Notes: generated by a model from the sequence alone, not told the origin. Positions 1 to 8,316 are shown, counted from the stretch's first letter. The stretch is DNA of 45,472 bases from Sporichthyaceae bacterium (GCA_036269075.1 DATASX010000022.1:1-45472); one strand, 5' to 3'. Numbers and translations are program-made.

Positions 1-1
1 G

Positions 2-868
2 CTCTCCATGACCTATGCGGAGTACTTCCTGGAGGAGGTCGACGGCGACGAGCGATGGTTCGGGCTGCGGGCCTTCGGCACGGACAAGACGTGGAGTTTC
101 CGGCCCATGGGGGGCCCGAAGGGGGAGGACTTCACGCTGGCCGCGGAGGCAGCGGAGGGTTACTCAGGACCGGTTCTGCTCGACAGTTCGGTCGGCGGCT
201 GGGGTTACCGCCGTCCCGACGGGTCGCCGATGCTGACGATTGCCGGCTCCTCGCTCCGTCTGCAGGAGGGGTCCTTGATCGATCTGGAGGGTGAACTGGT
301 CGGTCCAGGCTGCCGGTGGGACGCGCGTCACCCGGAGACTCCACTGATCTTTACCTCGTGGCCGTGCCGGGTCGAGGGAGTCATGAGGGGCAAGCGGGTC
401 GAGGGTGTCGTCATGTTGGACACCATGCACATGGCGCCGGGCGTGTCGCTGCACGCCAGCGCCTACCTGAAGAAGCTGCAGATCGCTTGGTTCGGCTACA
501 TCAACGAGCTCGCCGACGGTACCTGGGAGTCCGGTACGGCGATCGTCGGTTACGGCGGGTTCGAGGCCCTCGCCGCCCAGCACGACGGTCGTCCCCTCGT
601 GTCCACCGGAGACGTCGAGTTCTCCGTCGAGATCGAGGACCGCGAGCTGGCGTTCCCGGCCCGCGCGGAGCTGCGCGCCGGTGGCGAGACGTTCACCTGG
701 ACGGCGGACCCGAACGGGCGGTGGCCGGTGCTGCCCCATCTCTCGGAGGGCCATCGGTTGCGTCAGGGCACGGTCTCGCGGGCGAGCTGCGCGGTGCCAG
801 TACGCCGGTCCTTCTCGTTCATGGAGGGCTACGTCACCCGCATGAATGGCGAGTCTGGGACGGCGTAG
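2..868 (+). CDS. Hypothetical protein, N-terminally truncated by window edge; paralogue of the gene at 3270-4190
   Basis: No function recognised. The reading frame is open to the left edge, so this is a partial gene. An ATG lies at 8, but the two codons before it read Leu-Ser, and the paralogue at 3270 has PLSMHY where this protein has LSMTYAEY, so ATG 8 is probably internal and some 30 residues are missing. The two proteins also share a QIAW motif, then DGT.E(S/T)G, then a glycine-rich G..GF.A and QH stretch, and end with RR(S/A)F.(F/Y).EGY. Both look rich in beta strands, with no signal peptide or membrane segment, which suggests a lipocalin or AttH-like beta-barrel fold; that is inference only. 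The stop is 2 nt before the crotonase GTG, so the genes are probably co-transcribed. Confidence 0.75.
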   Translation, partial: LSMTYAEYFLEEVDGDERWFGLRAFGTDKTWSFRPMGGPKGEDFTLAAEAAEGYSGPVLLDSSVGGWGYRRPDGSPMLTIAGSSLRLQEGSLIDLEGELVGPGCRWDARHPETPLIFTSWPCRVEGVMRGKRVEGVVMLDTMHMAPGVSLHASAYLKKLQIAWFGYINELADGTWESGTAIVGYGGFEALAAQHDGRPLVSTGDVEFSVEIEDRELAFPARAELRAGGETFTWTADPNGRWPVLPHLSEGHRLRQGTVSRASCAVPVRRSFSFMEGYVTRMNGESGTA

Positions 869-870
869 CG

Positions 871-1680
871 GTGCCGGTTAGCGGCAAACTCGTCCAACAG
901 TGGTTCGAGGGCCCGCTGGCCCGGATCCGGCTCACCCGCGGTGCGTCGGCCAACACCATCGACCTCCGGTTCGGGCCGGAGTTGGCCGCGGCCGTGGAGG
1001 CATCCGCCGCGGGCGGGGCCCGGGCCGTGTTGCTGGACGCCGAGGGCGCCATCTTCTGCGGCGGCGGGGACATGAAGCATTTCGGGCCCTACGCGGTCGC
1101 CGGCGACGGCCTGGGTACCGAACTGCATCGGGTCGCCTCGGCGCTGCATGTAGCGGAGCTTGCGCTCTGGGACCTGGACGTTCCCGTTGTCGCGTGCGTG
1201 CAGGGCCCCGTCGCCGGTGCGGGCATCGGCCTGATGTGCTGCGCCGACCTGGTGGTGGCATCCACCTCGGCCCGCTTCGTCCTCGCGTACACAAAGATCG
1301 GCCTCAGCCCCGACGGTGGGTCGAGTTACTTCCTGCCCCGGATGATCGGCTTGCGCCGAGCCCTGGAACTGACCCTGACCAACCGGACGCTGTCGGCCGA
1401 GGAGGCGCTCGAGTGGGGCTTGGTCAGCTCCGTCGTGCCTGACGACGAGGCACGTCCGACAGCCACCCGGATCGCGGTCGCCCTGGCCGAGGGCGCTACC
1501 GGCGCCCTGGGCCGGTCCAAGCGCTTGCTGCGCGAGGCCGAACACCACGACCTGAGCACCCATCTGGGTCTTGAGGCGGATTCGCTGCGCGTGAGCGGAG
1601 ATTCGTCCGAGGGCCTGTCCGGAGTCGTCGCGTTCGCGACCCGGGGCAAGCAGTCCGCTCGCCCCGGCAGTGGCGGGTGA
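871..1680 (+). CDS. Enoyl-CoA hydratase/isomerase (crotonase) family protein
   Basis: A 269-residue crotonase-fold protein, usual length for the family, acting on an acyl-CoA. GTG 871 is chosen because it lies 2 nt after the preceding stop and is followed directly by the first family strand. The oxyanion-hole segments are visible: FCGGGDM near residues 62-68 and GPVAGAGIG near 112-120. The two acid residues of classical enoyl-CoA hydratase are missing: the position of rat Glu144 is Gly (GAGIG) and that of Glu164 falls in LAYT. An Asp is kept in SPDGG (residue 148), where PaaG and delta3,delta2-enoyl-CoA isomerases carry their catalytic Asp. An isomerase role is therefore more likely than hydration. 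The substrate is unknown; neighbours suggest a pathway for a bulky carboxylic acid. Confidence 0.88.
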   Translation: MPVSGKLVQQWFEGPLARIRLTRGASANTIDLRFGPELAAAVEASAAGGARAVLLDAEGAIFCGGGDMKHFGPYAVAGDGLGTELHRVASALHVAELALWDLDVPVVACVQGPVAGAGIGLMCCADLVVASTSARFVLAYTKIGLSPDGGSSYFLPRMIGLRRALELTLTNRTLSAEEALEWGLVSSVVPDDEARPTATRIAVALAEGATGALGRSKRLLREAEHHDLSTHLGLEADSLRVSGDSSEGLSGVVAFATRGKQSARPGSGG

Positions 1681-1684
1681 GGCC

Positions 1685-3076
1685 CTACTGGACCGTGTCC
1701 CTCATCGCCCGGGCGCCCAGAACGCCCGCACTCGCTGCGCCTTCGGTGTAGATCCCGTCGACGGGAGTGGACTCCTCGCCGACGAACCACAGGCCTTCGA
1801 TCGAGTCGCTGCGGCGGGGCAGCTTCGGGCCGGTGAGGAACGTGGTGACCAGCAGCGGGTGCTGCATCGAGCCGAAGTCGACGATCGAGTCGCGGAAACC
1901 GGGATAGATGTTCTCCGTCACGGCCTGCATCTCGGCGTGCAGGACCGGTTCACCACCGAGCGCCTCCACTTGCGATCGCGACCGGATGACTTCTGACCCG
2001 ATCACTTGCTGACCGGGTCCGCTGCACCAGGGCGCGACCGAGCTGAGGTTCCAGTCGACCTGGGCCTGGGAGCCATCGGCGCGCACCGTGACGATGACCC
2101 GTCCCGGGTGGGCGTCGCTGAGGCCTTCGGTCACCGCATAGGTGGTGTACTCGCCGAGGTCCCCGAGCTTTCCCTCGAAGACGGACACGCGTTCCACCTC
2201 GGGTGGCACCGGATTGAGAAGGGAACCGATGCGGCGGGTTCCCGTCGCGAGGGCGACCATCGGCGCGCGCGCCTCAGTACCGTCCTGCATGACGACGCCC
2301 ACGGCGGAACCGCCCTGCACGATGACCTCCGCGACGCGGCCACCGCGCCAGACTGTCCCACCGCGGTTCTCGATCTCCCTGGCCAACGGGATGAGCAATC
2401 CTTCGCGGGCATCCGGTTCAATCGTGCAGAGATGGGCCTCGCCACACAGGTAACCGCGCAGCGGACCGAACAATCCGAACACGGACAGGTGCTCCACTGC
2501 CTGCGCGATCTCCAGATACGTCAGCGCGGCACCCAGGGACAGCAGGACCCCGGTGGTGAGTTCGTCGGTGCCGATGCCGTGGAGCCATTCCACGAGTCCG
2601 ACGTGGTGAAGTCCCGCCAACTCCTGTGGCGACATGGCCAGGCCCGCATGCAGCGCCTTCTGCAGGTTGCCCCGCGAATCGCCCAGCGGTACCGGGGAGA
2701 GCGTGGCGATCACGTCGGTGAGTGCGGCGGCCGACGGGCACATGGACAGGTCCTTCACCAGGCCGGAACCCTCGACCGTGAACGCCAGACCGGTGAAGTT
2801 GGAGTGCGCCTTCACCGGCACATCGAGCTGCCGGCACAGCGTGTACCAGTAGCCCCCGGAGCCGTGCAGATTCCGCGTCGGGTGATGGACCACCGCACGC
2901 GTGTCCTCCCCGATCATCAGGGACCGGAACAGATAGCCGACTTCCTTCGACTCGCTCACCAGCAGCGGCTTGGCGCCCAGCCGGACAAGCTCGGCCGCAC
3001 AGCACACGCCGGCGGCGCCGCCCCCCACGACGATTGCGTCGAAGCTGGTTCCCGCTCCGTGAGTCTGCTGGCTCAT
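1685..3076 (-). CDS. FAD-dependent oxidoreductase (phytoene desaturase/amine oxidase-like)
   Basis: A 463-residue flavoprotein. The N-terminus carries the Rossmann dinucleotide motif VGGGAAG (residues 17-23), with an acidic residue (Glu42) about 19 residues later for ribose binding. The C-terminus (about 430-458) carries the second FAD motif, FVGEES.PVDGIYTEG followed by a glycine-rich helix, as in phytoene dehydrogenases and flavin amine oxidases. There is no signal peptide, so it is probably cytoplasmic. It converges on the crotonase gene with a 4-nt gap and diverges from the gene at 3270 across a dyad-rich intergenic region. The likely reaction is desaturation or dehydrogenation of an organic substrate of the local pathway; the substrate cannot be named. 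Confidence 0.85.
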   Translation of the reverse strand: MSQQTHGAGTSFDAIVVGGGAAGVCCAAELVRLGAKPLLVSESKEVGYLFRSLMIGEDTRAVVHHPTRNLHGSGGYWYTLCRQLDVPVKAHSNFTGLAFTVEGSGLVKDLSMCPSAAALTDVIATLSPVPLGDSRGNLQKALHAGLAMSPQELAGLHHVGLVEWLHGIGTDELTTGVLLSLGAALTYLEIAQAVEHLSVFGLFGPLRGYLCGEAHLCTIEPDAREGLLIPLAREIENRGGTVWRGGRVAEVIVQGGSAVGVVMQDGTEARAPMVALATGTRRIGSLLNPVPPEVERVSVFEGKLGDLGEYTTYAVTEGLSDAHPGRVIVTVRADGSQAQVDWNLSSVAPWCSGPGQQVIGSEVIRSRSQVEALGGEPVLHAEMQAVTENIYPGFRDSIVDFGSMQHPLLVTTFLTGPKLPRRSDSIEGLWFVGEESTPVDGIYTEGAASAGVLGARAMRDTVQ

Positions 3077-3134
3077 CCGATGGCCCCTTCTCGCGTTTGA
3101 TCAAGCAAACGGCGTCCTGCTGGTTGGTGGCATC

Positions 3135-3191
3135 GGTAGCCCCTACCAGTGGCCACGTAAGCCACTACGCACGCAGTTTCAGTAGTGCGTA
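3135..3191. promoter_or_regulatory. Clustered dyads in divergent promoter region (candidate operators)
   Basis: The 193-bp gap between the divergent FAD oxidoreductase and the gene at 3270 holds several dyads in a row: GGTAG-CCC-CTACC (3135-3147), AGTGG-N9-CCACT (3148-3166) and TACGCAC-N12-GTGCGTA (3166-3172 with 3185-3191). Such nesting is typical of regulator binding sites between divergent genes. No regulator gene is present in the cluster, and no clear -35/-10 pair was found. Confidence 0.35.
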
Positions 3192-3269
3192 CGGCTGCTC
3201 CGCCGGTGGGCAAGCGCTGAACTGCTGTGATACGCACGGACGCCCGTGCCGAGTCCAGGAGTGTCGTCG

Positions 3270-4190
3270 ATGGAGCACCAAGCCCGGGCACTGGTCAACG
3301 ATGTCGGCGCGCAGTGGCAATGGGAGGACGCGTACGGGGTACCCCTTTCGATGCACTACGTCGTCGCCAACCTCACCTCGCAGGTGAGTGGTCGGCAGTG
3401 GGTCGCCATGCGCAGCACCACGGCTGACAGGGCGCGGAAGCTGACGGTGCTCGAGGCCGGGTCCGACGGCGATTTCGACCAGAAGGTGGACTGTGAGGCG
3501 TACGACGGACCGTTGACGCTGGAGCGCCGAGAGGGTGTGTGGGGTGACTGGCTACCGGACGGGTCGGCCCTGCTGCATTGCACGGAGTCGAGCTTCGGCT
3601 GGTCCGAGGAGGGAATCCTCGAGGTGAGCGGCACGCTCGTCGGGACACCGCCCCGCCTCTATGTGCCCAACCCCGAGGTCCCGTTTGCCTGGACCACTCG
3701 CTGGTTCGCGGTCACCGGCACCATCGACGGAGAGGCGGTGGCCGGCTCAGCGATCTTCGCGAGCGTGAACCTGCCCACCGGGCAGCCGCTTGTCCCCAGC
3801 CCTTACACCTCGGAGTACCAGATCGCCTGGTGCGATTTCTGCACCGAGTTCGAGGACGGAACAGCCGAGACCGGATTGCTGCTGTGGGGGAACAACGGGT
3901 TCGCCGCCGCGTGCGTTCAGCACAGCGACGGGTCAGTTCTGGCGACGGCCGAGGTGACAGCGAAGGCCGAGTTCGACCAGGGCGCTCCGGCGTTCCCTGC
4001 GGTGGTCACCTTCTCAGCGGCCGGTGAGGCCTTCGTCTGGGAGGCGCAGGAGAAGGGCGGCCGGTGGCCGCTGCGACCCGACGTCGCCGAGGACTATCGG
4101 CTGATCCAGGGCTCCGTTCGGCGTGAGGGCGAGCAGCGCGTCGTCCGTCGTGCCTTCGCCTACATCGAGGGTTACGAGGGACGGTTCTAG
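3270..4190 (+). CDS. Hypothetical protein, paralogue of the protein at the left window edge
   Basis: A 306-residue protein of no recognised function. The start ATG 3270 is preferred over in-frame GTG 3246 and 3261, because AGGAG at 3257-3261 sits 8 nt before it. Similarity to the protein at 2-868 covers nearly the whole length, strongest around YQIAW...EFEDGT and the C-terminal RRAFAYIEGY. No membrane segments or signal peptide are seen. Its stop TAG overlaps the GTG start of the phosphotransferase gene (TAGTG), indicating translational coupling and a related job. The two paralogues bracket the crotonase and flavoprotein genes; they could form a heteromer or bind a shared hydrophobic substrate, but that is inference. 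Confidence 0.8.
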   Translation: MEHQARALVNDVGAQWQWEDAYGVPLSMHYVVANLTSQVSGRQWVAMRSTTADRARKLTVLEAGSDGDFDQKVDCEAYDGPLTLERREGVWGDWLPDGSALLHCTESSFGWSEEGILEVSGTLVGTPPRLYVPNPEVPFAWTTRWFAVTGTIDGEAVAGSAIFASVNLPTGQPLVPSPYTSEYQIAWCDFCTEFEDGTAETGLLLWGNNGFAAACVQHSDGSVLATAEVTAKAEFDQGAPAFPAVVTFSAAGEAFVWEAQEKGGRWPLRPDVAEDYRLIQGSVRREGEQRVVRRAFAYIEGYEGRF

Positions 4191-6889
4191 TGGGCCACGC
4201 ACCGTACACACAGCGTTTTCAGGACGATGTCGCCTGCCAGCACGATGTCGTGGGAGGCAAGGCCGCCAACCTGGGTCGGCTGACTCAGGCAGGGTTCAAT
4301 GTGCCGGGCGGCTTCACGGTGACCACCGCCGCCTATCGGGACTTCGTCCACGTGTCGGGCCTCGGCGACGTGGTGGCGGAACACCTGGCTGCGGTGGACC
4401 TCACTGACATGGCCAAGCTCGAGCAGGCGGCTGCGGACGTCCGGGCCCGCTTCCTGGAGGCGGCGGTCCCGCCTGCGCTCGTGGAGGCAATCGCCAAGGC
4501 CCTGGCCGACCTCGGGACTGACACGTATGTGGCCGTACGCTCCTCGGGGACCGCGGAGGATCTGGCGGAGGCCTCCTTCGCCGGCCAGCACGACACCTAC
4601 CTGGATGTCCACGGTACCGAGCAGGTCCTCGACGCGGTGCGCCGGTGCTGGTCCTCGCTCTGGACCGCGCGCGCGATCGCCTACCGGAGCAAGAACAAGA
4701 TCGACGAGACCCGGGTCGCCCTCGCTGTCGTCGTCCAGAACATGGTCCCCTCCCAGGTCTCCGGTGTGATGTTCACCGGCAACCCGCTCACCACGGCCAC
4801 CGATGAGATCGTGGTCAACGCTTCCTGGGGCCTGGGCGAGGCCGTGGTCTCCGGTATCACTCAACCCGATGAGTTCGTCATCAAGCACCACGCCCTTGCC
4901 GTGCGGACTCGCATCCTGGGCGCGAAAGAGGTCCAGGTCGTGCGCCATCCCTCGGGTCAAGGCACTGTCGAGGCGGAGGTCCCGAACGCGGACCGCGCGC
5001 GGTTCTGCCTCTCCGACACGCAGTTGGCCGAGTTGGCCGCGCTCGGGCGCAGTGTCACCGAGTACTACGAGCGGATTCCGCAGGACATCGAGTGGGCGCT
5101 GGTCGACGGCAAGTTCTATCTGCTGCAGTCCCGCCCGATCACCGGCGTCGCCTTCAGCTGGGACGAGGATGTCGAGCCCTGGCAGCAGTACCCGCAGGAC
5201 GACGTGATCTGGTCCTACGGCTGGACGGACGCCTACTGGACCGGCGGTGTCACCCCGTTGTTCTACGCCTTCCGGGGGAAGTCGTACCAGGGCGGCCTGC
5301 AGGAGGCCCACCGGATCTATGGGCTCAAGGGCGCCGAGCAGGCCCAGTGGTTCAAGTACCACAAGGGGACCTCCTACTACCAGGCCGACCTCGACAGCGT
5401 CATCGCCAAGGTACTGCCGCCGGCGTGCCGGGCTTTCGTGGTGCCGTTCGCCACGCCCGCCACCCAGGAGGCGACGGCCGCCGCGCCCTTCAGCTTCAGT
5501 GCCCTCGCCACGTTGCAGGCGCGCGGATTCCAGGACCCGCACTACAACGTGTTCCAGTTCCTCGATGTGCAGAGCAAGCTCATCTACGGTGGTTCCGACT
5601 TCGTGGACGGTCTGTCGGCGGACGCCCTGCGGACGCACTCGGACAGCGCACTGATCCGGCACACCGACCAGCAGGTCAAGTTCGAGCACGACTACTGCGT
5701 CGGCGCGATGCAGCTCCTTCAGCACGCTGCTCTGGTCTTCGGACTGCTGGGTTCTCTGCTCGAGAAGTACTACCGCGGGAAAAACCCGCAGATCTTCGCC
5801 GACCTCATGGCCGGGACTCCGAAGCAGACCGCGACGACGGTGGAGAACCTGTGGCTCTGGGACCTGGCCACGCAGCTCCGCAAGTCGCCGGCCCTCGTCG
5901 AACAGTTCCGTGCGCACGAGAACGAAGCCTTCTTCGAGGTACTCGAGGAGACTGAGGAGGGGCGGTCCTGGCTGAGCGAGTACCGGAAGTTCCTGACGGC
6001 CAACGCGCACCGCGGCCACGCCGACCGCGACATCATCTATGCGCGTCGGATCGAGGACCCCAGCATCGACTACAACGCGCTCAAGGCCTGCCTGTCGGCA
6101 GACGAGACCCACGACCCTCGAGTCGTCGAGGAGCAGACCAACCGGCGGCGCGAGGCCGCTACCGAGGACGCCCTGAACAGCTTGCGCAACGGGCCGCTCG
6201 GAGCGCTGAAGGTCGAAGCCTTCAAGGTCCTGCACGACTGGGTCCTCAAGTTGCTGATCTACCGTGACGACGAGCGCCACTTCATCGACCGCAACACGAT
6301 GTCGATCAAGCGGGCGTATCTCGAGATGAACCGCCGGCTGACCGAGCGGGGTCTGGTCGAGACCGATCGGGACTTCTACTTCCTCGGCATCGAGGAGCTC
6401 TACGACCTCTTCCTGGGCCGCGCCAACCTGCCGCTGACCAAGGCCAAGATCACGGCCCGGATGAAGGATTTCGATGCGATCGCCTCCCATGCCGTCACGC
6501 CGCCGACCTTCATGCAGAACAACCAGCCGATCAGTTTCACCGAGGCCGAGACCGATGACGGTTCCGGCGTTTTCCGTGGCGTGGGTATGAGCGGCGGTCA
6601 GGTGACCGGGCGTGCCCGGGTCGTCAAGCAGCTCAAGGACATCGGCCAGGTGCAGCAGGGCGAGATCCTGGTCTGCCACGCGACCGACCCCGGCTGGACC
6701 CCGGTGTTCCTGGTCATCAGCTCGGTCGTGGTGCAGACCGGTGGCATGCTCTCGCACGCCGCGTGCCTGGCCCGCGAGTACGGCTTTCCAGCAGTCCAGC
6801 TCACTGGAGCGATGACCAAGATTCCGGACGGCGCGACGATCGTCGTCGACGGCGACGCGGGGACCGTCGCTTTTGTCGATATGGAGTGA
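4190..6889 (+). CDS. PEP synthase-like swivelling-histidine phosphotransferase (PPDK_N / PEP-utilisers domains)
   Basis: An 899-residue dikinase-type enzyme. The N-terminal ATP-grasp domain (about 1-320) shows GGKAANLGRL near 22, VRSSGTAEDL near 112, and ends with DGKFYLLQSRPITG near 305-318. The C-terminal phosphohistidine domain carries TGGMLSHAACLAREYG with the carrier His at about 856. The middle (about 330-800) is not the PEP/pyruvate barrel of true PEP synthase; it has an RGHADRD motif and aromatic-rich stretches, placing the protein with rifampin phosphotransferase and similar enzymes that pass the beta-phosphate of ATP to an organic acceptor. It therefore probably phosphorylates a small molecule, giving AMP and Pi. 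The GTG start overlaps the upstream stop by one base. True PEP synthase (ppsA) is the less likely alternative. Confidence 0.85.
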   Translation: MGHAPYTQRFQDDVACQHDVVGGKAANLGRLTQAGFNVPGGFTVTTAAYRDFVHVSGLGDVVAEHLAAVDLTDMAKLEQAAADVRARFLEAAVPPALVEAIAKALADLGTDTYVAVRSSGTAEDLAEASFAGQHDTYLDVHGTEQVLDAVRRCWSSLWTARAIAYRSKNKIDETRVALAVVVQNMVPSQVSGVMFTGNPLTTATDEIVVNASWGLGEAVVSGITQPDEFVIKHHALAVRTRILGAKEVQVVRHPSGQGTVEAEVPNADRARFCLSDTQLAELAALGRSVTEYYERIPQDIEWALVDGKFYLLQSRPITGVAFSWDEDVEPWQQYPQDDVIWSYGWTDAYWTGGVTPLFYAFRGKSYQGGLQEAHRIYGLKGAEQAQWFKYHKGTSYYQADLDSVIAKVLPPACRAFVVPFATPATQEATAAAPFSFSALATLQARGFQDPHYNVFQFLDVQSKLIYGGSDFVDGLSADALRTHSDSALIRHTDQQVKFEHDYCVGAMQLLQHAALVFGLLGSLLEKYYRGKNPQIFADLMAGTPKQTATTVENLWLWDLATQLRKSPALVEQFRAHENEAFFEVLEETEEGRSWLSEYRKFLTANAHRGHADRDIIYARRIEDPSIDYNALKACLSADETHDPRVVEEQTNRRREAATEDALNSLRNGPLGALKVEAFKVLHDWVLKLLIYRDDERHFIDRNTMSIKRAYLEMNRRLTERGLVETDRDFYFLGIEELYDLFLGRANLPLTKAKITARMKDFDAIASHAVTPPTFMQNNQPISFTEAETDDGSGVFRGVGMSGGQVTGRARVVKQLKDIGQVQQGEILVCHATDPGWTPVFLVISSVVVQTGGMLSHAACLAREYGFPAVQLTGAMTKIPDGATIVVDGDAGTVAFVDME

Positions 6890-6976
6890 CAGGCAATCAG
6901 ATTCGTACGCCTCGTCAGGCGGTCGGACAGCACACCGGAGGACTAGTCCCGAGCCACTTAGTGGGCACGTTAAGTA

Positions 6977-6986
6977 AACGATCGTT
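6977..6986. promoter_or_regulatory. Perfect palindrome, candidate TetR-family operator
   Basis: AACGATCGTT is a perfect 10-bp palindrome lying 27 bp before the ATG at 7013. It sits in the 123-bp gap between the phosphotransferase gene and the relic MaoC gene. Its form resembles TetR-family operators in front of actinobacterial acyl-CoA catabolic operons. No cognate regulator is visible nearby. Confidence 0.3.
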
Positions 6987-7012
6987 AGCCGAGAGTCGAG
7001 AAGAGACGCGAG

Positions 7013-7257
7013 ATGAGCAAAGCCGAGTCGCCGGGTACCTGGCACGACTGCTCACCGATCTGGTGCCGCAGAATCGGATCCGCTCCTACGGCGTGAGGTT
7101 CGCCGCGATGACCCCGGTGCACACCGAGCCGATCTGCACGGCGACGGTCATCGCGATCGAGGAGGTCGGCGGCGAACGCCGGGCCTCTCTGGCGCTCGTG
7201 GCCTCTCTCGCCGACGGCACCACCACCCTGACCGGCGACGCTCTCGTCGCCCTGTAG
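7013..7257 (+). pseudogene. MaoC-like dehydratase relic, internal deletion
   Basis: The frame ending at 7257 encodes, from about 7033, the C-terminal half of a MaoC-type hot-dog (R)-hydratase: YLARLLTDLVPQ, then RSYGVRFAAMTPVH and a final strand region ending LTGDALVAL. The N-terminal half with the catalytic His is absent. A start-like ATG at 7013 after a purine-rich stretch begins MSKAES in a different frame, as in intact MaoC proteins, and then runs out of frame. The simplest reading is a large internal deletion that joined the 5' end to the 3' half. The product would be non-functional. Confidence 0.6.
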
Positions 7258-7275
7258 ACGTTGCGGAGTTCACTG

Positions 7276-8095
7276 ATGGGTAAGTTGCACCGGCGCGTCG
7301 CCCTGATCACCGGCTCCGGCCGCGGCATCGGCCGGGAAATCGCGCTTAAGCTGGCTTCTGATGGGGCGTCAATCGTAGTGAACGACCTCGACGACGCACC
7401 GGCCAAGGAGACCGTGGCCGCGATCGAGGCGGCCGGCGGGCGGGCGGTGGCCTGCGGCGGGTCGGTCACCGCGGACGGGTTGGCCGAGCGGTTCGTGCAG
7501 ACCGCGGTGGACGAGCTCGGCGGGATCGACATAATCGTCAACAACGCTGGCTACAGGACTCGGTCGTGCAGAAGATGACCGACGAGCAGTGGGACGCGAT
7601 CCTCGACGCGCACCTCAAGGGCCCGTTCAAGTTCCTGCGTGCCGCCCAGCCGGTGATCGCTGCGGCCGCAAAAGCCGAAATCGCCGCGGGTGGTGCCCGC
7701 GGTCGCAAGGTGGTGAACATCTCCTCGCTCGCCGGGCTCGGTGGAACCCGGGACAGGCCAACTACGCCAATGCAAAGGCTGGCGTCACGGGTCTGACCCG
7801 GACGATGTCCAGGGAGTGGGGCCGTTACAACGTCGCCATGAACACGGTGGCCTTCGGGTTCATCAAGACCCGGCTAACCGAGGTGACGACCTAGCTCAAG
7901 ACCATCGAGGTCGAGGGCAAGCAAATCGCCGTCGGGTTGAACCCGCAACTGATGTCCACGATGGAAATGATGATTCCGCTGGCGCGCCCAGGCACGCCGG
8001 AGGAAGCTCCCAGTGCGGTGTACCTGTTCTGCATCCCCGAGTCGGACTACGTCACTGGCGAGACGCTGACCTGCGGTGGCGGGATCCGGATCTAG
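7276..8095 (+). pseudogene. Short-chain dehydrogenase/reductase (FabG-like), disrupted by two frameshifts and a nonsense codon
   Basis: A once roughly 275-residue SDR split over three frames. From ATG 7276, the NAD(P) motif TGSGRGIG and NNAG are intact; near 7552 about four bases are missing (after NNAGY) and the frame moves. The next segment, QKMTDEQWDAILDAHLKGPF through NISSLAGLGG, is followed by a one-base deletion near 7742. The third segment carries the active-site pattern YANAK and SREWGRYNV, meets an in-frame TAG at 7892-7894, and resumes with IEVEGKQIAVGLNPQL, ending in YVTGETLTCGGGIRI at 8095. Three separate lesions argue for decay, not a single sequencing error. Its ancestral role was probably 3-hydroxyacyl-CoA dehydrogenase or 3-oxoacyl reductase. 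Confidence 0.85.
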
Positions 8096-8097
8096 CG

Positions 8098-8316
8098 ATG
8101 GGCGATGCAACCAAGCTCGCCGACACAGCGACGATTGCCCGGGAGGAGATCTTCGGGCCGCTCCTCACTGTGATCGCCGCCGACGACGAACGGCACGACG
8201 TCGAGATCGCGAATGATTCGATTTCCGGCCTCAATGCCGCGGTGTTCACCGACGACCCGCGGCCCGCCGTGACCGTTCGTGCCGTCGTTCGTGACACGAA
8301 ATGCTCAACGGGCTGA
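8098..8316 (+). pseudogene. Aldehyde dehydrogenase fragment
   Basis: The frame from ATG 8098 contains TIAREEIFGPLLTVI followed by IANDS.SGLNAAVFTDDP, a signature of the C-terminal part of the aldehyde dehydrogenase catalytic domain. The catalytic Cys and Glu regions and the whole NAD-binding domain are missing, and the frame ends early at 8316. It is a remnant of about 70 residues out of a usual 480-500, adjacent to the decayed SDR, and is not expected to be functional. Confidence 0.75.

Noticed and set aside
316-870. N-terminal extension of the crotonase frame back to 316
   Set aside because: The extension overlaps the upstream gene in another frame and consists of Arg/Gly-rich residues with no family similarity; GTG 871 fits the family start.
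4187-7045. A 952-residue open frame on the minus strand opposite the phosphotransferase gene
   Set aside because: It has Asp/Val/Leu/Arg-rich composition typical of antisense frames in GC-rich DNA, no domain pattern, and the plus strand carries a clear enzyme.
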